A DNA stretch of 64,000 bases from Opitutaceae bacterium (GCA_027490995.1 JAIXWY010000004.1:61784-125783); one strand, 5' to 3'; shown: positions 9,083-17,401, counted from the first letter of the stretch. Program-made: numbers and translations. Notes: a model not told the origin generated them from the letters alone.

Positions 9083-9901
9083 ATGATTGTCTTCGAGCAT
9101 GCCGATCTCTGGTCGGATTATGAGGAAGATGCACCGGCTCGAAAGCGCCGGCCCCTTCCGGTCGCCAGCACCGCCAGTCAGCCGCACGCGTGGCGCTACC
9201 GGATCCCCGGTGGCCGCCGCACCGGCCGGCTCCTGTTGGCCCTCAGCATCGCCGGGGCCCTGCACGCGCTCGCGCTCCTCGGCTTCAACCATAAGGCTCC
9301 ACCGGTCGTCGCGGCCCCACCCGACCAACCCCTCATCGAGCTCTCGCTGGTTGCGGATGTCGCCAAGATCGAGGAACCGGAGCCCGCCGAAGCATCTGAA
9401 CCCGGCGAGGCGGCGCCCGCCGACGCGGGCTACGTGCCGATGCTCGCGGATGTGCCGATGACCGTCGATGTCAGCACCGCGTTTGTGCAGCAGATGGACT
9501 TCAATAGCCTGCAGCCGAAGACGGATCTGAGCTCGGCTCGGGTGATCGCCATTCCGACGTCGATCCGCCGCGGTGGCGCAGGCAGTGGTCAGGGCCTGAA
9601 GGAGATCTTCAGCCTCGCCCAACTCGATCGCATCCCCGAGGCGATCTTCCAGCCGCCGCCGATGTTCCCGGCGGCGCTACGGAAGGAGGTCGATACGGCT
9701 CGCGTGGAGGTCGAGTTCATCGTCACCGCCGCAGGCGAGGTCACGGATGTCCACGTGGTGAGCGCGACCTTCGCGGGCTTTGAGAGTGCGTCGGTCGCCG
9801 GCGTGTCGCGCTGGCAGTTCCGTCCCGGAATGAAGGCCGGCAAGAAGGTGAATACCCGCATGCGCGTACCGCTGATTTTCCGGGTGATCGAGAACGACTG
9901 A
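9083..9901 (+). CDS. TonB-like energy transducer
   Basis: A 272-residue protein from ATG 9083. The N-terminal cytoplasmic part is followed by one hydrophobic helix (about residues 47-67, LLLALSIAGALHALALLGF). A Pro/Glu/Ala-rich periplasmic stretch comes next, then a C-terminal TonB fold (about 190-268) with EVDTARVEVEFIVTAAGEV and SRWQFRPGMKAGKKVNTRM. TonB proteins couple the inner-membrane ExbBD proton motor to outer-membrane TonB-dependent transporters. No exbB, exbD or receptor gene is next to it, so its partner is unknown. The frame could start at 9005, but those residues are not family-like. It converges on the SNF2 gene with a gap of 31 bp. Confidence 0.85.
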   Translation: MIVFEHADLWSDYEEDAPARKRRPLPVASTASQPHAWRYRIPGGRRTGRLLLALSIAGALHALALLGFNHKAPPVVAAPPDQPLIELSLVADVAKIEEPEPAEASEPGEAAPADAGYVPMLADVPMTVDVSTAFVQQMDFNSLQPKTDLSSARVIAIPTSIRRGGAGSGQGLKEIFSLAQLDRIPEAIFQPPPMFPAALRKEVDTARVEVEFIVTAAGEVTDVHVVSATFAGFESASVAGVSRWQFRPGMKAGKKVNTRMRVPLIFRVIEND

Positions 9902-9932
9902 GCGACCCATCGCGCGAGGCCCGGCGCCTCCC

Positions 9933-12689
9933 TTAAGTATCGGAAACAGCGATACGCGGTGCCAGCTGGGTCCGCACGCGTTCGGCGGACTCGAGGGCCG
10001 CGGTGGTGGGCCGGACGGCATTGCGGAGGAATTCCTCGATGGCTGGCCGCTCGGTTCCCCAGAGCGGGGCGAGGCGCGCGGGCACCGGGCCTTCGTTCTC
10101 CAGCGGTTCAGGGAGTGTTTCCCGCGTCGCGAGCGCCGCGCTCAGCGCCGCGAGGGCGTTGCGCAGCGCGGCCGCAGCCTCGGTCGGGAAATCCCCGCCC
10201 TCCGCGCTCAGCAACCGCGCGAGGCGCAGTTGGCGTCCGGCGGTTTCCACGTGGTGCGCGACGCGCGACTGCGCCGCGGCGGAAAGGCTCCGGGTTTCTC
10301 CGGCGCTAGGGAAGAGGGTGCGGCTGACGCGGGCGGTGCGTTGCACGAGGCCTTGTTCCTCGAGGCGCGCGAGCAACTCGGCGGCGGCTCGGTCGATGAC
10401 CTCGAGCCGCAGCGCGCGTTCGGCGGGATGGCTGGCGGACGCGCGCAGCCGCTCCAGCGCCTCCTTGGCTCGCGCGGCATCCGTCTCGACCACGATCCAC
10501 AGGGTCGGCGCGCCCGCCGCGACTTGGCGCTCCTCGCACGTGACCAGGTCGACGTCGCGCAACTGCCGGGCGCGGGCGACCAACGCCGCAGCGGGGTCGA
10601 TCGGGGCCGCCGTCGCCATGCGGGTGGAAGGGGTTTCACCGCCCAACACGGCGCGGACGCGCTCGAGCAGGGCGGCCCCGCCGCGCCGGAGGGGAATGCG
10701 CTCCAAGTCCCCTCGACCATCGAGCACGCCATCGGCGAGCCCCTGCTTCACCGCCATCGTGCCAAGCATCCGGTGTTCGAGGGTGGCCTCGGCGATCAGA
10801 TTCACCACGGTCACCGGGCGGAGCTGATGCTTGCGCCAGACCCGGGCGACCCGCTGCTCGTAGCGCGCCGGACTCCAGGGCAGGTCGCAGTTGATCACCA
10901 CGCTCGCCATCTGGAGGTTCAGACCCACGCCCCCGCTCTCCGAGGACACCAAGACGCGGCAGGCGGGATCGTCGCGGAAGCGCAGCAACTCCGCGCGCCG
11001 CGCGGCGGGGCGGAGCGCGCCGGTGTGCCGCGCGAACCCGATCTTTCGCCGCTCCAGCAGCTCGCGGACAAGCTCGAGCATCCTCAGCCATTCGGAGAAA
11101 ATCACCACCTTCACGCCCTCCTCGGCCAACGCGGCGGCGAGGACCGCGTCGAGCTCGACCAGCTTTGGGCAGTCGGCGCGGTCTTCGGCGTCGCCAGTCA
11201 GCAGATACGATGAGTCGCACGCCATCCGCATCATCGCGAGTTCGCGCATCAGGCGTTCTTGCTCACGCGGGAGCAGGGCGCGGCGCTGGGAGAGCGCGAG
11301 CAGCTCGGCGGCCTCGCGCTCGTGGTGGCTGTAATGGCGGCGTTGTGCGTCCGACAACGCGACCATGCGCTGGCGGTCGTGCCGGCTGGGCAGCTCGTTT
11401 TCGACGTCGGCCTTGCGCCGCCGCAGCAGCACGGGTCGGAGAGTCTCGCGCAGCTTCTCGAGATTTTGATAGGCGACGGGTCGTCCGCGCTCGTCGAAAC
11501 GGTAGTACTCGCGGTTGAAGCGGAACAGCGGACCGAGCAGCGACGGGTCGAGGAATTCGACGATCGAGTAGAGCTCGTCGATGCGGTTCTCGAGTGGCGT
11601 GCCGGTGAGGACGAACGCGTAGCGGCTGCGCAGCCGCTTGATCGCCTGCGCGGTGGCGGAGCGCCACGTCTTGATCCGCTGCGCCTCGTCGAGGATGACG
11701 ACGTCTGGGCGCAGCCGGGCGTTGATTTCGGCGAGATCGCTGCGCGCCTGCTCATACGTCACGAGGCTGAAGAATGACGGACGATCATACGCCGCGAGGC
11801 GCTGGGTGCGGGTGCCGTTGACGGCGCGCCCGGGGAGCGCGGTGAACCGCTGGATCTGCTCCTCCCACTCGGCCTTGAGCGAGGCGGGGGTGACGACGAG
11901 GACGCGGCGGGCTTGACCGAGACGATGGAGTAGGGCGGAGGCGGCGATCGCCTGGATCGTCTTGCCGAGTCCCATCTCGTCGGCGAGCAGGGCGCGCTCC
12001 GTGAACGCGAGGTGCAGCATGCCTTCGCGCTGGTACGGAAAGAGCGGCACGGTGGTTTCGCTGAGCGGATGCAGGCCCGCCTGCACCTTTTGCTCGTACT
12101 CGCGGCGCAGACGCTGGCGTTCGGCGACGCGACGACGGCGGTCGAGCCACGGCGCCACCTCTTGGCTAAGGCGCACGGACCCCAGCGGATATTGGGCGAG
12201 CTCAGCGACGAGGCGCGGGGCGGCGGAGGCGTCGCGCAGCCGCCCCTCGCCATCGAACGCGGCGCGAAGCCGGGCGGGCAGGCGATCGAGACCTGACTCG
12301 ACGCGCAACGTTTGCCCGTCGCCGTCGGGAACAATCTCGGAGCGCGCGGATCGGGCTTCGCCGGACTGTGCGGCGGCGAAGGCGGCCGGCTCGGTGGCCT
12401 GCAGATGGAGCAAGGCCGCCTCGATGTGCTTGCACGTGCCCAGCCCGCTGGTGCGGAAATCCACGCACGTGCAGGCGAAGTGACGTTCGGCGAGGTCGCG
12501 TAGTTCGACATCGTAGGACAGTCCGCTGGCGGCGGACAGGACCCGGAAATTGCTGAAGATCCGATGCTCGGGCGTCCGGTTCTCGACCTGGGGCTTTTCC
12601 TCGCGGGCCCGCTGTCGCCGCCGTGCGATCTCGTCGAGGTCCGTGGTGCGCCAGTCGTGCAGCGGCGGAGTACGGGGATCGGGGCGCAT
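9933..12689 (-). CDS. SWIM zinc-finger SNF2 family DNA helicase/ATPase
   Basis: A 918-residue protein starting at ATG 12689, with GGAG about 9 nt upstream. An N-terminal SWIM zinc finger (about 69-97, CTC...CKH) precedes the SNF2 motor. Walker A is DEMGLGKT (about 237-244), the DEAQ box lies near 334-337 and LTGTPLENRIDELYS near 361. The helicase C domain has VLVSSESGGVGLNLQ (about 580-594) and YEQRVARVWRKHQ. The C-terminal 250 residues are uncharacterised. SWIM-SNF2 proteins are thought to remodel protein-DNA complexes or act in transcription recycling or defence; the exact role is unknown. The first copy of the island repeat begins about 150 bp upstream, so this gene marks the left border of the accessory island. 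Confidence 0.9.
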   Translation of the reverse strand: MRPDPRTPPLHDWRTTDLDEIARRRQRAREEKPQVENRTPEHRIFSNFRVLSAASGLSYDVELRDLAERHFACTCVDFRTSGLGTCKHIEAALLHLQATEPAAFAAAQSGEARSARSEIVPDGDGQTLRVESGLDRLPARLRAAFDGEGRLRDASAAPRLVAELAQYPLGSVRLSQEVAPWLDRRRRVAERQRLRREYEQKVQAGLHPLSETTVPLFPYQREGMLHLAFTERALLADEMGLGKTIQAIAASALLHRLGQARRVLVVTPASLKAEWEEQIQRFTALPGRAVNGTRTQRLAAYDRPSFFSLVTYEQARSDLAEINARLRPDVVILDEAQRIKTWRSATAQAIKRLRSRYAFVLTGTPLENRIDELYSIVEFLDPSLLGPLFRFNREYYRFDERGRPVAYQNLEKLRETLRPVLLRRRKADVENELPSRHDRQRMVALSDAQRRHYSHHEREAAELLALSQRRALLPREQERLMRELAMMRMACDSSYLLTGDAEDRADCPKLVELDAVLAAALAEEGVKVVIFSEWLRMLELVRELLERRKIGFARHTGALRPAARRAELLRFRDDPACRVLVSSESGGVGLNLQMASVVINCDLPWSPARYEQRVARVWRKHQLRPVTVVNLIAEATLEHRMLGTMAVKQGLADGVLDGRGDLERIPLRRGGAALLERVRAVLGGETPSTRMATAAPIDPAAALVARARQLRDVDLVTCEERQVAAGAPTLWIVVETDAARAKEALERLRASASHPAERALRLEVIDRAAAELLARLEEQGLVQRTARVSRTLFPSAGETRSLSAAAQSRVAHHVETAGRQLRLARLLSAEGGDFPTEAAAALRNALAALSAALATRETLPEPLENEGPVPARLAPLWGTERPAIEEFLRNAVRPTTAALESAERVRTQLAPRIAVSDT

Positions 12690-12845
12690 GGGAAGGATCT
12701 CCGGCGGCGAGGAGCGACAGGTCAAGTGCCCCGGGCTGCCGAAGGAGGTGAGGTAACCTGTTGCGTTCACGTGGCGTTAGCAAGCGGCGTCGCGGGCCGG
12801 GGGTGGGTCGGTGTGAACTGGGGGGCCGATCGCGCGGGCCAACCG

Positions 12846-13012
12846 GACGGGGTCATGTCAGGACATAGGACAAAGCCTCCGTCGATCGCCTCCTCCGCGG
12901 CGAAAACCATGCCGGCATGATGCCACGCCGCGCGCCTGCTCCCCCGGCTGCGCCTCCCAGAGATCCTCCCGGGCCGATCGCACGGTGTCCTATGTCCTGA
13001 CATGACCCCGTC
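12846..13012 (+). repeat. IR-ended island element, copy 1 (short form, 167 bp)
   Basis: The left end (12846-12872, beginning GACGGGGTCATGTC) and the right end (12986-13012) are perfect 27-bp inverted repeats. The inner arms show further imperfect pairing. The flanks beyond the inverted repeats are shared with other copies: CCAACCG on the left and GGGATCGT on the right. The interior contains the palindrome CATGCCGGCATG. It has no coding capacity. This is the left-most copy and it borders the island. Confidence 0.9.
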
Positions 13013-13071
13013 GGGATCGTTCGATCCCGGGTTTGCCCCGGGCAGGTCCAAGGCTGACTCTGCTCGGTGTA

Positions 13072-13113
13072 TTGACGAGTACGACTAAAGACATACAAAT
13101 GTCATACATGTCC
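13072..13113 (+). promoter_or_regulatory. Putative promoter/operator of the first toxin-antitoxin pair
   Basis: A TTGACG box (13072-13077) lies 16 bp before TACAAA (13094-13099). An overlapping near-repeat, CATACAAATGTC followed by CATACATGTC (13092-13112), covers both candidate antitoxin start codons and contains GACAT-ACAA-ATGTC symmetry. This is what autoregulation by a ribbon-helix-helix antitoxin would look like, but the boxes are weak and the call is by eye. Confidence 0.35.
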
Positions 13114-13308
13114 GCGATTCTCACCGTTCGCCTCACCAAGGAGGAGCAAGGCATCCTCGCCAAGCGGTCCAAGCGCGCTGGGATGAAGAAAGCCACGTTC
13201 GTCCGCAAACTGATCCGGGACGAGGAGATTGTCACCGGCTCCGACCTCACCGCATGGGCCGACCGTCACGCCGGCGACGAGCGGCTCCGCATCACGCCGC
13301 GCAAGTGA
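13099..13308 (+). CDS. Ribbon-helix-helix antitoxin (VapB-like)
   Basis: A 69-residue protein from ATG 13099; an alternative ATG at 13108 gives MSAILTVRLTKEE. The short beta strand SAILTVRLTKEE followed by helices (KRSKRAGMKKATFVRKLIRDEE) is the CopG/MetJ/Arc-type DNA-binding pattern. It should neutralise the PIN toxin encoded immediately downstream and repress the operon. The stop codon overlaps the toxin start in a GTGA arrangement, typical of tight translational coupling. The pair lies between copies 1 and 2 of the island element, with nothing else in the interval. No close symbol can be assigned. Confidence 0.75.
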   Translation: MSYMSAILTVRLTKEEQGILAKRSKRAGMKKATFVRKLIRDEEIVTGSDLTAWADRHAGDERLRITPRK

Positions 13309-13691
13309 GCCGTTTTCTGCTCGATTCCTCGTTCGTTATCGACCTCCTCAATGAGGTCGCCGCAAACGAACGCGGACCCGCGCGAGCGTGGGCCGCACGC
13401 AATCCCGGGGCGGAACTCTGGATTTCTCCCGTGACCTCCGCAGAGGTTCTTGAAGGGGCTTTGGACGCCGGCGCTGTGCGTGAGGTGTTTCGAGCCTTCC
13501 GCTGGCAAACCATCGGCCGTCAGCACGCCGAGCGGGCCGCACTACGCCAGAGCCGCGCCGCCCAGCGCATGGGCGAGAATGACGCGTGGCAGGTCGCGGT
13601 GGCCGAGTGCATGGACGCGGTGATCGTCGGGCACGACCCGCGGGCTTTCAGCCGTCTCGGAGATGGCTACGAAGACTACCGCAGGCCGTAG
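13305..13691 (+). CDS. PIN-domain toxin (VapC-like)
   Basis: A 128-residue PIN-domain ribonuclease toxin. I choose the GTG at 13305, which overlaps the antitoxin stop. It places the first acidic residue in the usual N-terminal position (SRFLLDSSFVIDLL). The other expected acidic sites are visible in VTSAEVLEG and GENDAWQVAVAECMDAVIVGHD. VapC toxins are Mg2+-dependent RNases that cut tRNA or rRNA; the target here is unknown. A longer frame beginning at 13254 would run inside the antitoxin gene and is unlikely. The pair fills the whole interval between element copies 1 and 2, consistent with a stabilising module of the island. Confidence 0.85.
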   Translation: MSRFLLDSSFVIDLLNEVAANERGPARAWAARNPGAELWISPVTSAEVLEGALDAGAVREVFRAFRWQTIGRQHAERAALRQSRAAQRMGENDAWQVAVAECMDAVIVGHDPRAFSRLGDGYEDYRRP

Positions 13692-13778
13692 GTTTTTCCG
13701 TTGGTGAAGCCCGGGAGGGTCATGTGAAGCCCGGGACCCTCGGTGTATTCCCTTGCGTCTTTGGAGGGGAGCCAACCG

Positions 13779-13945
13779 GACGGGGTCATGTCAGGACATA
13801 GGACAAAGCCTCCGTCGATCGCCTCCTCCGCGGCGAAGACCATGCCGGCATGATGCCACGCCGCGCGCCTGCGGCCCCGGCTGCGCCTCCCAGAGATCCT
13901 CCCGGGCCGATCGCGCGGTGTCCTATGTCCTGACATGACCCCGTC
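13779..13945 (+). repeat. IR-ended island element, copy 2 (short form, 167 bp)
   Basis: It has the same length and orientation as copy 1 and differs from it at only a few interior bases. Inverted ends lie at 13779-13805 and 13919-13945. The left flank AGCCAACCG and right flank GGGATCGTCC are shared with other copies. It lies between the first toxin-antitoxin pair and a 153-bp composite repeat. Confidence 0.9.
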
Positions 13946-13958
13946 GGGATCGTCCGCC

Positions 13959-14111
13959 ATGATTCCATCGGGGTCGTCGGCTGAGCTGAAGCCAAGACGG
14001 CTCAGACATGGTGGGGCGGGTTCCCGCGCAAGGCGCTGGTGGTGAAGCGGAAACCGACGCGACCGCCGTTCGCACGGCAAAGAGCAAAGCCTGACCCCTT
14101 CCGACGGCGCT
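13959..14111 (+). repeat. 153-bp composite repeat C, copy 1
   Basis: The sequence is almost identical to 20961-21113, 7 kb away, in the same orientation. Both copies begin with a right-end-like ATGAYTCCATCGGGGTCGTC and end with AAAGCCTGACCCCTTCCGAC. No protein reading frame is conserved between them. It abuts copy 2 of the IR-ended element on the left and the next gene on the right. Confidence 0.85.
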
Positions 14112-14115
14112 TAAG

Positions 14116-14796
14116 CTATTTTTTGGGAGCAGGTGGAGACACATCCTTCCTCGGATGAGGTCTAAGCGATTCTATAGGCTTCAATTGCGCTGGATCGTTA
14201 GGCCGTGCGTTAGGCTCAGTGAGTCTCCGGTGGTAGACTCGAATAACATCACCCTTTTTCTCCACCCCGGCATCAATCCCTCGCCTGCGGTAAAAGTTCC
14301 TTATCTTCATTCGCTCACCTTCGGGCATGCTTTCCCACGAAATTGCGATGTCTGCCGGAAGCTCGATGATGGAGTCCCGCATCTCGTTTTCAGGCGAATG
14401 AATCCAGGCCCAGTCGAGATCCGCAGGGGCGAGGAGAGACTCTCCGCTGGGGGATTCCTCCTTGGGGCCGGCAATTCCGGAAGGCGCGAGGATCAACCGT
14501 CGTAAGACGCCACGTTCGTGCTTAAGGTCGACCCAGTCGCCCGAGACGGAAACGTCCGTGACAGACCATCCCTGCCATGCATCGCCTACCTTAACCCATC
14601 CACTTCGTGCCGTAGGATCGTCCCGATCATTCAAAGAGACGTAGGTTGTCCCGCCCACTCCAACGACCCCACGCAAGACCGGACTTTCGACGGCAAGGCA
14701 GTAAACCGGAAAAATGAACCCGGCCAAAAGAAAAGCGTACCTCGCGGTGATGTTTTGCACGTTCGATCCTTTTATACACGCTCCACTATGTTTCAT
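14116..14796 (-). CDS. Secreted protein with a GspC-like beta domain (orphan)
   Basis: A protein of about 226 residues from ATG 14796, which has GAGAGG six bases upstream. A GTG at 14760, preceded by AAGGA, is an equally plausible start. A hydrophobic segment (AFLLAGFIFPVYCLA) suggests export. The stretch LRGVVGVGGTTYVSLNDRDD followed by GWVKVGDAWQGWSVTDVSVSG and VDLKHERGVLRRL resembles the periplasmic homology region of type II secretion GspC or PilP-like proteins; this is a weak by-eye match. No secretion genes are nearby, so it may be a captured orphan. The C terminus is charged and Pro-rich. Base composition looks more AT-rich than the flanking core genes. Confidence 0.6.
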   Translation of the reverse strand: MKHSGACIKGSNVQNITARYAFLLAGFIFPVYCLAVESPVLRGVVGVGGTTYVSLNDRDDPTARSGWVKVGDAWQGWSVTDVSVSGDWVDLKHERGVLRRLILAPSGIAGPKEESPSGESLLAPADLDWAWIHSPENEMRDSIIELPADIAISWESMPEGERMKIRNFYRRRGIDAGVEKKGDVIRVYHRRLTEPNARPNDPAQLKPIESLRPHPRKDVSPPAPKK

Positions 14797-14991
14797 GCAG
14801 TTCCTCTCGGACTTCCAGACTGAGGAGTGGGTTTCCAAATCGAGTCGCTGGATGACGTGTGAAGAGTATCCTCCATGCTGTTACGCGTGTCACTGTGCCG
14901 GGCTCAAAAACAGCGGCAACGTAATCCGACCGCCCTAATTTGGGCAGATCGGATCGCTCGAGCCAACCGACCAACCGGACGGAGCCAACCG

Positions 14992-15158
14992 GACGGGGTC
15001 ATGTCAGGACTTATGACAAAGCCTCCGTCGATCACCTCCTCAGCGGCAAAAACCATGCGGGCATGATGCTACGCCGCGCGCCTGCTCCCCCGGCTGCGCC
15101 TCCCAGAGATCCTCCCGGGCCGATCGCGCGGTGTCCTATGTCCTGACATGACCCCGTC
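14992..15158 (+). repeat. IR-ended island element, copy 3 (short form, 167 bp)
   Basis: It has the same orientation as the other copies. The left arm (14992-15018) has a few changes (GGACTTATGACA instead of GGACATAGGACA); the right arm (15132-15158) is intact. Just upstream the flank motif CCAACCG(G)AC is iterated three times (14963-14995), as if left ends had been stacked or partly deleted. Repeat B copy 1 follows after 9 bp. Confidence 0.9.
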
Positions 15159-15167
15159 GGGATCGTC

Positions 15168-15238
15168 CGCCGACGCCTTACCGCCCGACTCCGGCGGTCG
15201 GATGGCAAGCGGCAACGTCTGACCCTCCCGGGCTTGAC
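15168..15238 (+). repeat. About 70-bp repeat B, copy 1
   Basis: It begins CGCCGACGCCTTACCGCCCG and ends CTGACCCTCCCGGGCTTGAC. Five other copies (16023, 21201, 23211, 24023, 27179) lie in the same orientation. It follows the right end of an IR-ended element here and at two other places, so B often forms the right tail of a composite unit. Confidence 0.85.
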
Positions 15239-15294
15239 CCATTCCGGCCGGTGGTGCGCTTGACGTCGATGCAGTGCGTGTCACCGTGTGTCAC

Positions 15295-15540
15295 ATGAAG
15301 GCGATTTCGATCCGGCAACTGCATGATGAAACCGGGCGCTGGGTGCGCCGGGCGAAACAACTCGGTGAGCTCGCCGTCACGGAACGCGGCCGGGTCGTGG
15401 CGAGGATCGTGCCGGCCGCCGAACCGCCGCCGCAGCCGTACTTCGCCCGGCGCAGGCTGTTGCCATCCTTCCGGGCGGCCAAGCTGGTCGGCGGCACGGA
15501 TGCGACGGCGGGGATCTCGCAGGAACGGGACGAACGGTGA
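15295..15540 (+). CDS. Phd/YefM-type antitoxin
   Basis: An 81-residue protein from ATG 15295. The N-terminal pattern MKAISIRQLHDETGRWVRRA followed by AVTERGRVVARIVP is the Phd/YefM DNA-binding fold, and the C-terminal half (about 46-81) would wrap the toxin. It is encoded immediately before a PIN toxin, with a GTGA overlap of stop and start. GTGTCAC occurs twice just upstream of the start (15278-15284 and 15288-15294) and could be the operator. The frame could begin at 15274, but that Met is not family-like. The pair sits between two repeat B copies. Confidence 0.8.
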   Translation: MKAISIRQLHDETGRWVRRAKQLGELAVTERGRVVARIVPAAEPPPQPYFARRRLLPSFRAAKLVGGTDATAGISQERDER

Positions 15541-15974
15541 TCTACCTCGATACAAGCTATCTGGTCCGGCTGTATTGGGAGGAGCCGGGCTGCGACGCGG
15601 TGCGGGAATTGGCGGCTTCGGACCACGTCTGCTGCGCGCAGCATGGTGAGGCCGAGTTGGTGGCGGCCTTCCACCGGAAGCTCCGCGAGGGCGCCCTCCC
15701 GCTGCGATCGTACCGCGCCGTGCTGGCGCAGTTTGAGAGCGACCAAGCCGCCGATGCGTTTCGCTGGCTGCCCGCGGGCCCGGCCGTGCTGGAGAGAGTT
15801 CGTGAGGTCTATGCGGATCTGCCCCGCGCGGTGTTCCTCCGCGGGGCCGATGCGCTGCATCTGGCGACCGCCTCCGTCAACGGTCTGAAGGCAGTTTATT
15901 CCCACGATCGCCATTTCCTCGCCGCCGCCGGGCACTTCGGCCTTAGGGGCGTGAATGTCGTGGCTGAGGCCTGA
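15537..15974 (+). CDS. PIN-domain toxin (VapC-like)
   Basis: A 145-residue PIN-domain protein that starts at GTG 15537 inside the antitoxin stop codon. The acidic active-site residues are in the expected places: MIYLDTSYLVRLY at the N terminus, GEAELVAAF (about 40-48), LRGADALHLATA (about 102-113) and YSHDRHF (about 122-128). It is probably an Mg2+-dependent RNase toxin held inactive by the upstream Phd-like antitoxin. This is the second toxin-antitoxin pair of the island. The two pairs belong to different antitoxin families, so they are independent acquisitions rather than a duplication. Confidence 0.88.
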   Translation: MIYLDTSYLVRLYWEEPGCDAVRELAASDHVCCAQHGEAELVAAFHRKLREGALPLRSYRAVLAQFESDQAADAFRWLPAGPAVLERVREVYADLPRAVFLRGADALHLATASVNGLKAVYSHDRHFLAAAGHFGLRGVNVVAEA

Positions 15975-16022
15975 ACCCGCCCTGGTTCCGGCGGTCGGAC
16001 GACCAACCGGACGGGGTCGTCT

Positions 16023-16092
16023 CGCCGACGCCTCACCGCCCGGTTCCGGTGGTCGGATGGCAAGCGGCAACGCCTGACCCTCCCGGGCTTGC
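16023..16092 (+). repeat. About 70-bp repeat B, copy 2
   Basis: A diverged copy (CCTCACCGCCCGGTTCCGGTGG) in the same orientation as the others. It is directly preceded by CCAACCGGACGGGGTCGTCT (16003-16022), which fuses the left flank of the IR-ended element to the right flank. This looks like a deletion of a whole element by recombination between its ends. Confidence 0.8.
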
Positions 16093-16234
16093 ACCCCAGG
16101 CTGGGTGCGATCGGGACGTTTCAGCTTGAAACGAGAGGGAATAAGACGACATTTGCGAACAGCCGCCCTGTTTGACCGAATGCTGACGCTTGCCGTCAGA
16201 GACTTATGTAGGTCCAAATGGGGCGTCTGCCTTT

Positions 16235-17092
16235 TCAGGTCTTGTAGTGACTCTTTTCAATACGGAACTCCTTGGGAACAAATTTCCAGTGGAGGTAGGG
16301 ATCTGACCACGCAGCGGCTTGATCCGAAGAACGTCCAGTGGAGATGCCGATGTTGAAGAATTGCTTGTCCGTCACCCGCTTGATTTCACCGAGGATGAAT
16401 TTTTGGAGACGGTCCTTGGCGATTGTACGCTTGCCGCGCGTGCGTTGGCCGGGCGCCTTCTCCTTGTATTTGTCGTTAAGGCGAAACGTCGTGGAGCCAA
16501 GCACCGTGTCGAGTGCCTGCATGAGGATATGGTCGTGCGAGCGAACCTCGGTGATGGCATCGGGTTGCATAATGATGCCCCCGGCACGGCGGATGTGCGC
16601 GGTGTCAGCAAGCCCGAGCACGAAGCCCTTGAACTTGGCAACCTGCTCGCGGGTATCTCCGATCTCGTCGAGGTAGATTCGAACGCGAGGAGGCTCAGTA
16701 TGGGACGGCATGTCGGAGAAGCCAAAGCCGTGCTTTAGGAACTGGTAGTAGAGAAGGTAGTAGCTCTCTTGCTCTTGCTCGCGACTGAGGCTGGTCGCAA
16801 CGTGAGCGTTTTGAGTGAACATGATGCGCATGCAGATACGGCCCCCAGCGATCTGATCGAAAAACTCGCGTATGAAGTGTTCGTATCGCTCCACGACATC
16901 CGCACCAACTTTCTGCCACTTTATTTCGCTGTTTAGGCCCAGAGCCGCTTTCTTGGCGCGTAGCGTGGATTCTACCTGAGACAACTGCGACGCGGCGACC
17001 CGCACGCCACCGTAGAAATTGGAGAAGTATCGACCACGTCTGTCCGACTCGTCGCAGAAAATGATATATTCTTTTTCGTGAAGCGGGGTCAT
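16235..17092 (-). CDS. DUF3800 domain protein
   Basis: A 285-residue protein from ATG 17092; a GTG at 17104 is possible. The N terminus EYIIFCDESDRRGRYFSNFYGG and the later YLDEIGDT are the two acidic blocks that define DUF3800, a family proposed to adopt an RNase H-like fold. DUF3800 genes are frequent cargo of mobile and defence islands, but their biochemical role is not established. I see no partner gene. A convergent toxin-antitoxin pair lies on one side and element copy 4 on the other. Base composition is lower in GC than the host genes. Confidence 0.8.
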   Translation of the reverse strand: MTPLHEKEYIIFCDESDRRGRYFSNFYGGVRVAASQLSQVESTLRAKKAALGLNSEIKWQKVGADVVERYEHFIREFFDQIAGGRICMRIMFTQNAHVATSLSREQEQESYYLLYYQFLKHGFGFSDMPSHTEPPRVRIYLDEIGDTREQVAKFKGFVLGLADTAHIRRAGGIIMQPDAITEVRSHDHILMQALDTVLGSTTFRLNDKYKEKAPGQRTRGKRTIAKDRLQKFILGEIKRVTDKQFFNIGISTGRSSDQAAAWSDPYLHWKFVPKEFRIEKSHYKT

Positions 17093-17325
17093 GACGGGGT
17101 TCACCCTATTTCACGGACCTTGAATCGGGCATGACTTAGATAGCTTGGATTCAAACGCGACCGCATTCACGTGGCCAAGGCTCGAGTGGATCATCGGATA
17201 ACCCCGAAGAGGGCATATGGACGGCCCATTCCGGCGGGGGCATATTGGGCGTGCCCTGATTTCTCGGTAAGTGTCCGGCCAGCGTCCCCCTGCCGTGACC
17301 GCTAGGCGACTGGTAGGCTGGCCGG

Positions 17326-17401
17326 ATGCGAATACCCCTGACGGAGCTGGTGGAGTTGAAGCGGGACGAGCTTGGTCGGCGGATCACGCCGAGGCCCGCC
17401 G
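17326..17401 (+). pseudogene. Possible truncated gene start running into element copy 4
   Basis: An ATG at 17326 opens a frame reading MRIPLTELVELKRDELGRR. It enters the left end of the IR-ended element and stops at 17424. It could be the 5' stub of a gene cut off when the repeat or a deletion arrived. It is very short, has no clear ribosome site and could be chance. The remainder of the 17105-17401 interval shows no gene or repeat. Confidence 0.2.

Noticed and set aside
12900..13020. Short peptides encoded within the IR-ended element (reading like MSGHRTKPPS on one strand)
   Set aside because: They recur only because the DNA repeats. Lengths change between copies, frames run into unrelated flanks and no ribosome site is kept.
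17040..17105. Additional element arm at the DUF3800 gene start (CGGGGTCATGACGGGG)
   Set aside because: The match to the arm is only about 10 bp, with no second arm or interior; probably chance in GC-rich DNA.
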